Assembly: GCA_027946365.1 (NCBI GenBank)
Contig: JAPEUQ010000003.1
Span: forward strand, 1,860,001-1,924,000
Length of the DNA stretch: 64,000 bases
Reading direction: 5' to 3'
From: Kalmusia sp. IMI 367209
Taxonomy: Eukaryota; Ascomycota; Dothideomycetes; Pleosporales; Didymosphaeriaceae
Part shown: positions 11,826-24,376 of the stretch, one piece after another
How positions within the stretch are numbered: position 1 is the first letter of the stretch
How the letters are laid out: each line of letters starts with the position of its first letter
Translations under genes and position numbers: made by a program
The notes under the pieces: model-generated
The model's input: only the letters and a program-made list of their open reading frames with translations
Databases searched by the model: none
What the model was told of the DNA's origin: nothing

Positions 11826-13083
11826 ATTTGTACCTTCTATGGGGGATGTCTAACAACACACACTTTTTCTTTGGGAGAAACGGCGCATTCAGGGGATGCC
11901 AAGGCATGCGAGTCATCCTAGGACACACTTTTCCGGCGTTCAATTAGCTAGGGATGGCTTTCTTCTTCTACCTGATTCCCCACTTGTTTTCTACTTTTTA
12001 TTAATGGAGCTGAGGGTCGACTCGGCTGCCTTTGTTTCTGTCGGAATTTCGGGCTGGAGTTCGGAATATGGGATGGAATGACGGCCTTTGGTTGCATATG
12101 GCATAATTACGGTTGCATCTGATGATGATGATGCGTTCGGGCGTTTTCTTATGTCGTGTATGATAGCATGGGTGATAGGTCGGAATGAGAGAGAGTGAAC
12201 TCGTGAGATGTTTCATTCGTGAGATGTCTAGTTTGTGTGATTTTTTATGTGTGATGGATGGAAGGTTTTCTGTATCATATCAGACCGTTTGTGCAAGTGT
12301 TGTAGTTCAAGTCCGTTAGTATACATGGTATGAGGAACGGTGTGCAAACCTGTGTTCCAGGCGTGAGGGCCAGATGCTGTCTCGATGGCGAGGCCATTGC
12401 AGAGGGAAACAAGAAAGTTGAAGCAGTATGGCGTAGTTTGGCTAAACATATGGCAAGCTTCTCTGAAAACTTTATTGATGAAACTAGCTATCGTGCTATC
12501 ATCTCGGTACATGAGCTTAAGTGCGATAATAGAAAAAACGAGCTCCAGTCAAGGGTTCAGTCAGCCGTTATGTCGAACTGGCAACCTTGTAGAGGATGGA
12601 GAACTTTTGAGCTAATCTTTCTATGCTAGATCCTGACATCGAACAACGGGGAGCCGAGTCACGCCAGCCAACGACAACGATTAGGTAAATTCCATTGCAT
12701 GCTTCTTTGCAGCCATCGCTTCTAACTAGTAGCTTTATGACATCGACAATACTAGGAGTAAATGCGATGGTGGCAATTAGATCGATTTTGGCAAATGTGT
12801 TAAAAACACTGACGGCAAAATTGGTCTATAGGAGTTGGCACCATTCAGGAGCGTAATTCTCTTGTTCTCATAACCATAAGTTGCTTCCTTGAGATTCGCA
12901 TCTACATGTATAATAAACGTGTGATTGAGACTGGCTGTCCCCTGAATTCTATCAACCTTCACGGAAAACCCTTGTACTAAAAGTCCTTAGATTGCCATTT
13001 TTATCCAATGATGTTACTTCTGTTCTGGTTGAACATGGTTATGGGATGCAATTAGGGCCTAAGAGCCAAGTCACGGTATTCTA
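11826..13083. other. Convergent intergenic region, no gene seen
   Basis: About 1.26 kb between the 3' ends of the RhoGEF and beta-lactamase genes, presumably holding both 3' UTRs. It has a short GATGAT run near 12120-12131. A 99-codon frame at 12330-12629 has no family resemblance and is not called. No RNA gene is seen. Confidence 0.5.
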
Positions 13084-14807
13084 TTACTCCGCATCTCTCT
13101 CTAACACCACCTTCAACGCTGCTATCTCGACACTACTAACAACCCCCTCCTCTAGCACGAAGACCCAATCGTCTAAGCCCCACAATCCCCACCCCGGCCT
13201 GTCAATTCCGAACCAAGTCGGACACGCCGCGAACGTGCCAAAATCTGTGGACCCAGAGTCCAACCCGCTAACGGCTTTCCAGCTAACCCTCTTCTTATCG
13301 CCATCTGAGCTTCCTACATTCGACGGGTATAGTCGGAAGTCGTCCGGGAACCCAAAGATAGGAAACATGTCTGTACCATTGCTGATCCAGCTCTCAAGAC
13401 TGAGCCCAGGCTTCCCAGCCTCGCTGCTAATAGTAACGCTAGAGTTGATGCGCGGAGAAGTGTACGTGTCGGCGTACGCAGCGTGCGTCTCGACACGTGC
13501 AGCTTCCTCAACAGCGGGGAGTAAGATATCCGTGACCACCCCAGCGATAGTCAAAGGGTTGGGTCTTGCCTCTGAAGCCATCAGTATCGTAAATCCGATG
13601 TCGAAGTCAGGCACGAGTGCTAGGATGGATCCATACACGCCGAAATTTCCGGCTTTAGTGTAGATGTCCACGACGCGATTGTTCGAAAGGTCGATGGTCG
13701 CACGATATATCTCCCAGGGGCGGCCGACGAATCCGGCGGGACTGGATGTGAACGATGTGGGCTTGAGCCAGGCCCGTGTTGTGTTTGAGGCAAGAAGCTT
13801 GGATGAGAGGATGGAGCGGCCGATGGCTGATACATCGGACGCAGATGCGAAGATGCCGCCCATGGCAGTGACTTCGGAAATGTCAACATTCCAGCCTGAT
13901 GTAGTAGCGTCGTAGAGGATAACGCCAATTGACTCGTCATCTGGTGTGGAAGCAAAAGTGCGGCTTAGACCCAGAGGCTCGATGAGGGAAGTTTGAAGTG
14001 CGGATGAGAAGGACTGCCCTGTGATGATTTCGATGATATAGCCTATCAAAACGAATGCTGCGTTGCTGTATGCCGGTGTCGTGTTGGGAAGGTAAGTAAA
14101 TCTTCTGTCTTTGAGTGTATCCAAAAATTCTATCCTGGTGCAGTGAGAGACGTTATAGGAGCAAGGGGAAGTTTCATCAGGGGAAAGTTCTGGAAAGACT
14201 CCTGGATACAGAACACCCAAACCGCCGCCTGAAATGGCGGCACCATCGAGTACTATGCTTCTTAACTTTCGAGCGTTATCGAGCTAAGTAAATGCTTACA
14301 TTCTGCCGATACTCCACCTATATACCCTGCTAGGGCTCCAACAGTAACTTCATCCCAATGCGCAACGCCAGCTAGCTCTGGCAAATACTTCGTCACTGAC
14401 TCAGCAAATACTGCATCACCAGCTACAATTAGGAGCAAGTACACAGTGTACAGCTTGCCGGCGCTAGCAATACGATACACCGCGTCACCATCAATTTCGT
14501 AATTGTCGTTCACGGGCGTTACGACATTCGCTCCGGTGTGGTAGAACTCGAACAAGCTCTCTTCGTACGCACTAAAGATCTGAATCGAGTAGGTATCATT
14601 CACTGAGATTGATCCATGTGAAGTATTTCCTGTTGTGAATGCACTGTCCAACGCGGTTCTCATCTCAGTCAGAGTTTTTTCAAATGTTTGCGAAAAAGAG
14701 AGGTTTTCAACGGGCGGAAAGACTGGTCCGTATATAGGACATCGTGAAGCTGCCACAACACCGCAGATACTCGAAATTATACACAAAGAGAAGCGGAAGA
14801 GCGTCAT
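13084..14807 (-). CDS. Secreted beta-lactamase-fold serine hydrolase
   Basis: Exons (minus): 14807-14300 and 14228-13084; 550 aa. A signal peptide is visible at residues 1-20 (MTLFRFSLCIISSICGVVAA). The class C beta-lactamase/penicillin-binding fold is shown by the SxxK motif (IASAGKLY, Ser115 and Lys118), a YxN motif (PAYSNAAF, Tyr223 and Asn225), and a late KAG box (YTKAGNFGVYG) where KTG/HTG would sit. The C-terminal 150 residues form an extra domain typical of a fungal group of secreted beta-lactamase-related proteins (ARB_00930-like). These fungal proteins are generally esterases or peptidases of unknown substrate, so antibiotic hydrolysis should not be assumed. Several NxS/T sites (NTT, NVS, NSS, NGT) fit a secreted glycoprotein. 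The catalytic residues are intact. The intron is 71 nt, with GTAAGC donor and TTTCAG acceptor. Confidence 0.88.
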
Positions 14808-15422
14808 CGTAGCTTCAAGTTCGCAATCTCTGGGAGTAATACAACATACTTAAGTACATATGCCTCATGCACTAGTTCAGTAATTGTTCTTGTCCTCTAT
14901 TCATTTAGGCAAGAGACAAGCTCTAAACGAGCCTCCAGGATTCACAATAAAAGCCAAATAGCAACGGAAGGAATAGTTCCAGGTATGCAGATTGGTGATA
15001 GGTCAGCACTACGCCTAGCCTCCTCAGCCTCCTCTCGGCACGGCTTCTTCCCCAAACTGGGAATAGCCCGGTCATAAGCCCAAACGAGTTGGAAGCAAAT
15101 CCGATTTATGTAAAGCCTACATTGAAGTAACACACACTCTCTGTTAACGCCGATCCCTTTGCACAAGCCTAGAAATTACGCTACTGCCTAACATCACCCA
15201 CTCTTATGAAACCTATCCTGTGGTGTGACACCTCATCCTACACACACACACCCCAAGTCTGTGGCACTTCTCTAATTCTCTCGGTGTTGTAAACATCTTT
15301 CAGTCACTCTGGGAGGCACTTTATACAAGACACTTTTCTAGTCAGTCGAAATTTTTTTCCTTGCACATGGAGATTCCCTTCAGGATGAATGCCCGCTGCG
15401 GGCACTCAGACTATCATACACA
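14808..15422. other. Intergenic spacer (promoter of beta-lactamase gene, 3' side of M16 gene)
   Basis: About 0.6 kb between two minus-strand genes. A short ACACACACAC run lies near 15241. Nothing else is recognisable, and the small frames here have no coding character. Confidence 0.45.
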
Positions 15423-18400
15423 CTACTCTTCCTCGGACTCGCTCTCGCTCTCGCTCTCGTCCTCCATCTCCTCGTCCTCGTCCCCCTCCAACCCATACGC
15501 CTCCTGGAAATCCGCCAGTTGCTTGACTTGGATCTTGAATCCCGCAGAGTCAAAGTTCTTCTTCAGATCCTGAAAAAGAGGTCAGTTATTTATTCAAAAG
15601 CAAAAGAACTTGAAGGAATTCAAAACATGAAGGTTACTTACCTCCGCCATGGTACCACCGCATGTGATGACCAAATCAGTCTTCTTGGGGTCAAAAACGC
15701 CCGCAATGACATCATCAAATGCCTTGCGTACATCCTCCTCCTTCACCTCTCTCACCTGGCCCAACACCCACTCAGACCATTCCTTGCCTACATTTCTCAC
15801 CACTAGATCAATGAAGCTACCACGTGCCGCATCAACAATAGTGGCCTTCTCGTCTACGAATTCCCTCACGATGCTGCTAATTGCACCTTCAAGAGCTAAT
15901 TTATCGAATTTGCGCGTTCCATCACCGTATTCCTTGATGACGGTACGTGCTTTCTCGTAAGCACTATAGGCATTCGGGGACTTATAGATGCGGAATTTAA
16001 GAAGGCCAGCTTGAATGTCGCGCAGGAAGTTAGCGCCGTAGGCGAGGCCGGTGCCACGGATGTCTTGCCACATAGGGCCTTCGACGGCATCTAGGTAGGC
16101 TAGGGCTACTATGAGAGGGGGCAGCTGTGGGCTGGTGTAAGAGTCTGGGCCCTTAGAAATGAGCACTGCGAAAGAAGAATCGATGGGCATCGGAATGACA
16201 TAGTGTGCGCCACCAGGATTCCTGCCAATATCCGAGAGCAAGGACTTGCGATCGTCTATGGGGTTGATGGTTGGCTCTGGACCGGGTTTGATAGCGTCGG
16301 TGAGAACTTTGAAAGTAGATACAGGGTTGGAAAGGGTATTGAAGTTTGCGATAGCGAGGATGCGGAGATTGGAGAACGTCAATAAATGCTTCCGGAGAGA
16401 TTCCAGCTTATCAATGACTTGCTGGGGCTCTGTTTTCAAAAGCTTTAAGATACGCTTCAAGTAGACCGCTTTGACGAGGGTGTTAGTTGCGCGAACCGAA
16501 GAAGCCTCTTTGTAGTGAATCATGCGTTCGACGGCGAACAACATGCTATGACCGTCGCGCTTCTCGTCAGGTACGTCCGCAAGCATCTTCTTGACTGCTG
16601 CAATTAGCCGCTCGGTGTCGAACACAGAACTGACAAGGAGATCTGCTAGCCATTGAACAACATCCTTGAACTTGTCTGCCTCGGCAACGAAATGGATGTA
16701 TATCATTTCGCCGTTGCCTATGTCATTACCACGGTCAAGGCTATACTCGATCGTGTCCTTTTCTAGGTCGGTGATGACCTGCTCGAATTCAATGCGCTTG
16801 CCGTCACGTACGATAGGCGTAGCAAAGAAATTTGTGAGATAAACTCCGAGCAAAGGTTTCAGCTCAGTAGGGACAGCGGCAGTGCCAAGCGCCAGGCCAA
16901 AGTGGACAAAAGATGTCGGGATAGACTCAAAATGTATGAACAAGGGAAGACCGTTCTCGTCTTTGTCGATAATTTGCTGAATATTATTGTCCATGATGCC
17001 GAGCTTCTTTGCCAGACCAGAACGTGCAGTTGTAGTCTCGAAGAAATGGATCGAACTAGTGCTGGGAACCTTGAGATTCTCCATCATTTCGACCGGGATT
17101 GGCTTGTCATTCTCGGCCTTAGCCTTCTCAAGTTTATTAGCCTTCTCTTTCAAGCCAGCTTCCCCGAGTTTTTCTCGCTGTGCCTTTATCCGTTCAACTT
17201 CCTCAGACTTTATCTTATCTGCAAGGGCAACCGAAGGCTTCCCAAGTAGTGAAATGTGATGAGCGTCCGCAATCCACTTCTTTATGAATGACCGCCAGTC
17301 TTGCTCAGACCACTCCTCAAGCTCGTCGAAGACGCTAAGCGATTCTAAGGCCTCTCGAAGTTTTGAGCCATCACGTGGACCATACGAATGATCCTTGATA
17401 ACTGGGTCCTTAAACTCGTCGTTGCCGACCTCCGAAGTAAACCTCACTTGTCGCTTGAATCGGCGTAGGCAATCCTTTAGATAAGGCAAATCTATCGGTC
17501 GTGAAACATGGTCGCGGAGGACTTCCCAGAAGCGCCTGTCGACTTCTTCGAGCTTCTCTGTGGCGACGCTGGTCAATGTAAAGTGTATGATGGACTGAGA
17601 GAAGCTCCGGACATAGAAGTAGACCATGCTCGTGAGATGTTCCTTTTCCGCCAATGTGTTGACAAGAACAGAGACCGACGACCCAGCAAGGTACATAAGC
17701 ACCGTGTTCAAAGCTGTCTCAAGCTTCTCATCCGTTGAATCAGGTCCAATGAGGCCAATCTGAATCTCACCAGTAGACTCATCTTCTTCAGGAAATTCGA
17801 CAGTGTCTACAGTTGTCTTGTTGAGACCCGACTCAAGCTTCGAGTCCGCCCAAGGCCGCTTGAAAGGGGCATCATATGTGGGCACGCTGTCAACGATCTC
17901 ACCTTCAAATTTGTCTAGGATATCGAGGAGATCCGAATGATCGACCTCACCGATGAGGACCAGCCGAAGGTTCTTAGGCTGATACATATCGCGGTGAAAC
18001 TGACGGATTCGCTCGGCGGTCAGAATTCTCAGGGCTTCTACTCGTCCACCAGTCTCGTAGCGGAACCCATAGCGCTCGGGATAGAGGAGGCGACGCATCT
18101 CCAAATCCATCAAGTCCCCTTGGAGATTCTGTCGACCCTGCATTTCGGAGTACACAACTCTGTATTACCTAAGTTAGGCCGTCAAAGATTTGCAATTTTG
18201 GAAACACTTACCCAGCATCGTTCCCAGTGCCATCAATGTGATGGACCTCTGTATAACATCCCTCATCGGTGAGAGTGGGGACGACCAGGTGATCAAGGTA
18301 GATTGGAAGGATTTGGGCGAAACCTTCCCAACCAGCTGTGGTCAATGTGTAGACGGTCTCGTCGACATCTGTCCAAGCATTGGTGTCTGAGTAGGCCCGA

Positions 18401-18713
18401 GTAGAGAGCTTGTCAAGCACGCCCTTGAAAGGATATTTCCGCGAACCCATAAAGCAGAGATGTTCGAGCGTATGAGCTTTTCAAATTAGCATGTGATTCA
18501 ACTGGTAGTGTCTGAGCACTCACGTGCTCCCGAGTCATCATGAATCTCGGTGGCCAAAGCGAAATAGCCGTATATCTTGGGACCTTTTCTATCGACCACC
18601 ACCACGTTCATACCCGTTCGCTGCGACTCATATTGAGTGAATTCGGCTTCGGTGTAGTCAGCCTTGAACTGTTGGATCTTTTTGAAATTGGTGTCCTGCT
18701 GAATAGACCCCAT
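15423..18713 (-). CDS. M16C zinc metalloprotease (Sdd3/Mug138-type, PreP-related)
   Basis: Inverzincin peptidase of family M16C, related to presequence protease and to yeast YOL098C/S. pombe Mug138; a role in degrading short peptides is inferred from family. Exons (minus): 18713-18524, 18476-18212, 18159-15642, 15569-15423; 1039 aa, normal for the family. The zinc motif HxxEH is created across intron 1 (HTLEH, His65-Glu68-His69). The third ligand is probably Glu157 in VVYSEMQG, restored across intron 2. A charged coiled-coil linker (EKANKLEKAKAENDK) sits mid-protein. The C-terminus is an acidic Glu/Asp/Ser tail (MEDESESESE) encoded by a CTCGCT repeat. The start at 18713 (MGSIQQ) matches relatives. 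The frame stays open upstream to 19013 and would add a hydrophobic segment, but without an ATG at its head. No mitochondrial presequence is evident at the chosen start, so a cytosolic location is more likely. Confidence 0.9.
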
Positions 18714-19503
18714 CGTGCCGTAGACGAATGGCTGCTGTGCTGTGTCGGTAACGTAGAAGAAATCTTCTCCGTCAGTGCAGGTAAGCGCGCTTGCCTGGTC
18801 TTCAATTGACGTTTTCAGTGCCCAAACTCCTTTGTACCAGGCTGAACCAGTGCTACTATTGTTCTCTGTTAGCGTCCGAGTCGGGGAATGGGATTTCGCT
18901 TCTGAAAATTCGACAAAGCAGCTCGACAATTTTGCGGCGCAAACAACAAGGCAGAGCGCAGTAAGGAAGGCGCACATGGCGATGGTCAAGCTTAGAAGCC
19001 ACTCAGCTGACACAGAAGCGTATCATGTCGCTTCATGAGGTGAGTGTTCGGTGCTAGGACGAGAAAGGAGAGTGTACAGAGCTGCAGATACGTACCGGTT
19101 TAGTACCGTTGCCTAAATAGAGAAAAATCTCCTACGATGCAGCCCCGGTCGAGGTTGTGGGACAGTGGAGCAGAGGCACACTTTCCTATCTGTGGCAAAG
19201 TCGTAAAAGCGCACTGAACAAATGTAGGCGGTGTGCTAGGTACTTCTGATAGGTCTAAGAGACAAAAGACCGAGTAACTGGCTCCTGATTGGGCTTGAGA
19301 TGAACTTTGCTCTAGAATGGATTGCTTGGCGGGGCAGCTCTTGACGATGGTGGGGTATTTGGGTGTGTAGGGCTGCGCCAACAGGGCCCCGCGCACGGCC
19401 CGCTCACTCCTTAGGCGCACGAAATCAACATTGCGTAGTTTCCACGTCCACAGAGCACGCCTGCCCCTAGATCCAACGACATGATAATTCTCCGCTAGCT
19501 TCA
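18714..19503. promoter_or_regulatory. Divergent promoter region, M16 protease / ZW10
   Basis: About 790 bp between divergent start codons. The minus-strand frame of the protease stays open through its proximal part (to about 19013). The frames at 19100-19612 look like shadows. No clear TATA box. Confidence 0.45.
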
Positions 19504-22135
19504 ATGCCCTCGCAAGTCTCCGACCATGAGCTGGGGGACGCCCTCCTCCAGTCTGTCGAGCACGGATCCTTCCCGCAATCCGAACAGGTGGTCTCAGCAC
19601 CAGTTTCTTCACTGGCTCTCCCGAAGCTACTAGAGACTGTCACAAAAGCTAGGGAAGAGACTAAAGTGGGTGAAACTCCTAAAATGTCTGCCAACGTGCT
19701 AATTATATCTGTAGGAGCGAATTCGCCAAGTCTCTCGCAAAGCCGCGTCCGACGTCGATGGCTGGATGACCCAAGCTCGCAAACTCCAAGCAGATATAAA
19801 ACGCTCCCAAGAGACCGCGAAGGAGATTGTACAACAGGCGGAGTCCGGCAAAGAAAAGACTGCACAGGTCCAGGACGCCGCTCAGAAAGTCAGCTTTCTG
19901 CATTCGGAGATTGCATATAATGAGAGTCTTGCGCAGGTCGTCGAGCAGCTGAAAGATATCTCGACTCTCCTAGAGTCTGCCCAGGATGCAGTAGTACACA
20001 GTCATGTTATACACGCCTTCGAAAGACTGGAGGATGCAGACGGCGCTTTCAAGAGGCTCGGACCTTTCGAGATCACTCGAGTAGTGGGGCTTCTTAAAAC
20101 GAGATCGGACCAGCTCAGATCAACGATCGTGGAAAATATTACCGAGACATGGAACAGCTTGATCCTCGTTGACACGTCCAAGCGAAAGATTACAGTGAAG
20201 GAAGAGGTTGACCGAGACGGTGGGATTAGCATTGGTACGGTAGTCGAAGGGTTGACAAAGCTCGGTCTGCTCGACAAATTCATCGCACATCTGAGCCGCG
20301 ATTTCGACAACGTTATCGTGCAGCCGCGGCTTGCCATCAGCGCTAAGCATTCCGTTTCTGCCTTGACAATCCTCGGTGACGAAATCCAAATCGTGGGGCA
20401 AATTAGCGACATGAGTGTCAAAGCCACGCTGGAAGACATCCAAGCAATAGCCGAATATCTGAGTACACGTATGCCTCCTGACGTAGCAGTACCTTTATCC
20501 GAAAAGCTGGTTCCCATCATTGCTGGTCGCTTAATCTCACATTGGCTGCTGCCCGCTGTTCCATTATCCACCAAGGGTATCGCCGATTTCCAAGAGACGC
20601 TGTCACTCGTTCTCGGGCTTGTTGAATATCTGGACGAGCTTAGCTGGAGCGGGCAGCAACACCTGACGGAGTGGGTTGACAAATCTGCCGAAATTTGGCT
20701 TGCACGACAGAAGGAAGCTGCGATAACTCAAGTTCAGCGGATCTTTCCTAGACGAGTACAAGAGAAGAAGACGGTAGAAAGGGTGGAGACGCAGATCTTA
20801 ACCAAAGGAGATGCGATGCTCGGCGGTCAAGACCAACAAGAAGAGGAATGGGGAGCTGAATGGGGTGAGGAGGAAATGGCAGCAGAAGAATCTGCTAAGA
20901 ATGGTGGGAAAGACCAGGAGCAAGCAGTCGAAGAGGAGGATATGAGCGCTTGGGGGATCGACGAGGACGAGCCACAAGAAACGCAACAAGGGAACGAAGA
21001 GCCAAAGGCAGAAACGCAAGGCGATGAAGATGCGGAAGATTGGGGCGCTGAATGGGGCGAAGAGGAAGATTCAAAGACAGCACCAACAAAAACCCCGCCG
21101 AAGCCTACCGAAAAGCTCAAGTCTAACGGGCAGGTAGCTAAATCGGAGATGCCTTCCAAAGACCGAGAGATGACTTTAAGGGAGACATACACTGTAACGG
21201 CTATTCCAGATTCTATCATCGAACTCATCCTTCAAGCTGTCACAGACGTTGGAACTCTCAACACGCCAGAACTGGTCAGCTCAGCGATCGCACCCGCTAG
21301 TGGAGGTCTCTTTGCTATCCCAAGCCTTTTGTTGGCCATGTACCGGGCAACTGCAGCTACACATTACTCTCGAGATATTGCTGCTAACATGTTGATTTAC
21401 AACGATTGTACGCGCCTCTCCGATCGGCTCCGCGACTTCCTCCAAGAACAAATGGAGAGAGACCAATGCTCCGATCTCCCGCAGCATCTGAAACCCTCCA
21501 TCAGGCTCACGCCCAAACTAGAAGCTGACATCAAAGCGATCGAAGGCTTTGGTAAGCGGGCCTATGGCCGCGAAATGGAGTCCCAGCGCACCATCGTTCG
21601 TGACCACCTCGATGCCGCGCAAGGCTTCTCCAGCTGCACCAAGATGCCTTTCGCCGCCGAATGTGACAACGCCATCGCCATGACCATTGACCGCATTTCC
21701 GACGTGAAAAACCAATGGAAACCGGTGCTCTCCCACTCAGCGCTGCTCCAATCCCTCGGATCCCTTGTGTCTACTGCGCTTTCTAAATTCATTGCCGATA
21801 TCGAAGACATAACGGACATTGCGGAAGACGAGTCTAAGAAGCTGCGTGGGTACTGTGTCTCGCTGTCTCATCTCTCACATCTTTTCATGACGGAGGATGG
21901 CGATGGGGAACAGCGAGATATGACGAGTATATATACCCCGAACTGGTTCAAGTTCCAGTACTTGAGCGAGATTTTGGACAGTAGTCTGGCGGATATCAAG
22001 TATTTCTGGACAGATGGGGAGTTAAGATTGGAGATGGATATGGAGGAGGTTATCGACTTGATCAAAGCATTGTTTGCGGAGAGTGATTATCGGAAGAAGG
22101 CTATTGCGGATATCAGGAGGGCAGGTGGACATTAG
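19504..22135 (+). CDS. ZW10/Dsl1-family vesicle tethering protein
   Basis: Fungal ZW10/Dsl1 family. In yeast, Dsl1 is the central subunit of the tether that captures COPI vesicles at the ER; in animals ZW10 also acts at kinetochores. Exons: 19504-19665 and 19715-22135 (49 nt intron, GCTAAT branch); 860 aa. The N-terminal coiled-coil part is rejoined as KAREETKERIRQVSRKAA. A helical region follows (ISTLLESAQDAVVHSHVIHA). From about residue 415 to 520 there is a very acidic loop with two near copies of WGAEWGEEE plus AWGIDEDE. In yeast Dsl1 the matching acidic lasso carries tryptophan motifs that bind coatomer, so the same role is inferred here. The C-terminal half is helical, with NWFKFQYLSEILDSSLADI near the end. 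A function at the ER-Golgi interface is more likely than a kinetochore role. Confidence 0.88.
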
Positions 22136-22861
22136 GAAGATTCTTGTGGAGATGCGGCGGGGTGGCATGGCGATCCTTTCTTGCATAGCGCGCGAGTTTG
22201 GCCTGGGGTAGCTAGTATGCTGCCTATGTTATTCCGAATTTTGACGCTCGATGAGATTAACACGAGCATTAGAACGAAGATTGAAGGGGAATTTTTACCC
22301 ACCACGCTCAGAAGTCTATGAATATGTATGAGCCTCCCCAGTGTTCCAACGATCGTAAAAAGTAATTTGCAGACGTTGCTGGGCATCATCATGAGCACTT
22401 TTTTTTTTTGGTCATGATGTACAAAGTACATACTGAAGAGCTGCTTGTATATAAAAGCTGGGCTTCTCTTTTCCCCCCTTCGTATGTAAGGATACCACTA
22501 ATTGACAGTACATGACGCTCACTTTGCGGCGCCTCTCACGTGGGTGGACAATGACATCAGGAGGTCGAGTACGATGCGTCGTGCTCAATATACACCTGAC
22601 GGGTATCTGCCGCATGCTCATCGGAACTTTTGGAATTCACCAGGACCACGATCGAATAATTTGACTTGGGTTGGAAATGCCGGATGATGTCGCGTGCGGG
22701 TGACACATGTGCCGAAATGGCCCGAAGGAGGAGCATTGACCATATTATATCAGGCTTCGTTTCATTGGCCGCTCAAGGTTTGCCCGAGGTCTTGCACATC
22801 GTGAACGTAACCACCTGCTCTCAGTTCGCCATCCCCACGCAATCCCACACAACTGCCCACC
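22136..22861. other. Intergenic spacer upstream of SDHB
   Basis: About 0.73 kb holding the ZW10 3' UTR and the SDHB promoter. A T-run at about 22399-22408 and a TATATAAA-like string near 22447 are present. Short frames here are not convincing. Confidence 0.45.
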
Positions 22862-23946
22862 ATGGCCACCACCCGTGCTTTCGCCCGTCTGGCTACGTCG
22901 CGGACAGGTATGCACACGGTTCCCCAGCCTCTTCGGCTCAATTGGAGCTCTACTGACGCCAGCCCGCAGCCGTCCGTCCAGCCGTCTTCGCACGCGGCTT
23001 CGCCTCCGTTACCGACACAAAGGCTCGCGAGCCGATCTCGAAGATCGGGGAGAAAATTGTACCAGATGCATCTCGCTCTCCCATTCCAGAAAGCAAGACA
23101 TCGACCGTCAAGGAACCAGCGCCGGGCAAAGATGCGAAGATCAAAACATTCCACATCTACCGCTGGAACCCGGACGAGCCCACCTCGAAGCCGAAAATGC
23201 AGTCATATACGCTAGATTTGAACAAGACCGGACCAATGATGCTGGATGCTCTCATCCGCATCAAGAACGAGATTGACCCTACATTGACCTTCCGGAGGAG
23301 TTGTCGTGAGGGTATCTGTGGTAGCTGTGCGATGAACATCGATGGCGTAAACACACTGGCATGTCTCTGTATGTATTTGCAGCCTTTGCGGCATGAACAA
23401 GAAGCTAATTGAGCTTGAACAGGCCGCATTCCCACCGACACCGGCAAGGAATCGCGCATCTACCCTCTCCCGCACATGTATGTCGTCAAAGACCTGGTTC
23501 CGGACATGACACTCTTTTACAAGCAATACCGTTCCGTCAAGCCATATCTACAGCGCACGACCCCGTCACCAGACGTACGTCCTCCCACTGAATTCACTAC
23601 TTTCAATTCTAACATCATCTAGGGCCGTGAGTACCGCCAAACAAAAGAAGACCGCAAGAAGCTTGACGGCCTTTACGAATGCATTCTATGCGCCTGCTGC
23701 TCGACCTCGTGCCCCTCATACTGGTGGAACCAGGAAGAGTACCTCGGCCCCGCTGTGCTTCTCCAATCGTACCGCTGGATCGCTGACTCGCGAGACGAAA
23801 AGAGGGCTGAGCGCCAGGACGCGCTGAACAATAGCATGAGCTTGTACCGTTGCCACACTATCTTGAACTGTTCGAGGACATGCCCCAAGGGGCTGAACCC
23901 GGCGTTGGCAATTGCTGAGATCAAGAAGAGCATGGCTTTCACGTAG
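22862..23946 (+). CDS. SDHB: Succinate dehydrogenase iron-sulfur subunit, mitochondrial
   Basis: Complex II subunit B, which passes electrons from succinate through three Fe-S clusters to ubiquinone at the inner mitochondrial membrane. Exons: 22862-22907, 22970-23368, 23423-23574, 23623-23946; 306 aa. An Arg/Ser/Ala-rich mitochondrial presequence opens the protein ([15 protein letters not shown]). The 2Fe-2S site is [16 protein letters not shown]...LACLC. The 4Fe-4S and 3Fe-4S sites are [17 protein letters not shown] and [14 protein letters not shown]. Residues facing the quinone pocket, where substitutions give resistance to SDHI fungicides in other fungi (Pro225, Asn230 and His272 in Botrytis numbering), are the ancestral Pro230, Asn235 and His277 here. 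All four exons keep phase at GT/AG sites and the gene looks functional. Confidence 0.97.
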
Positions 23947-24376
23947 ATACTGCAGGGTGGTTGGCTTGGTAGTGGACGAATTGCATTGTGCGGGCTGCGT
24001 TCTTCTTCCTTTTTTTTTTTGATCAGTCGCTTCTATTACTTCATGTATGTACATGCGCAGGTTTGGGCTGGAAGCTTGTATTTGTGAGAAATGTACGCGA
24101 ACCAATAGATTGAGAATTTTCACTGTTACGTCTGATGCCTACAGACAGGTCGTCGTCATCCACGTTGCACAAGAGAGTATTCATAACATGATACACTTAC
24201 ACGAGTAAGTGGCTGCCATTTCTGCGACACTTCCACCCTGTGATCCGTCGCTTCCTCTTACGCGAATGCGGCCAATAGCTTGAGTTGGCGCTACACCATT
24301 CTAGTCTAACATCTTGCCTCCTCTTTCCCCCTCTCACCTCCAACGCGACAAACCCTTTCTCCATGACCTGTATGCG
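23947..24376. other. Intergenic spacer SDHB / Zn2Cys6 regulator
   Basis: About 430 bp with a T-rich stretch at 24008-24020 (SDHB 3' UTR). A pyrimidine-rich run at about 24310-24360 lies just before the next start codon, like a 5' leader. Confidence 0.45.

Noticed and set aside
12330..12629. 99-codon frame in a convergent spacer
   Set aside because: Overlaps another frame on the same strand, no recognisable motif, no leader or splice support.
18714..19013. N-terminal extension of the M16 protease with a hydrophobic segment
   Set aside because: The frame is open but has no ATG at its head; relatives begin near MGSIQQ at 18713, so the extension is treated as untranslated.
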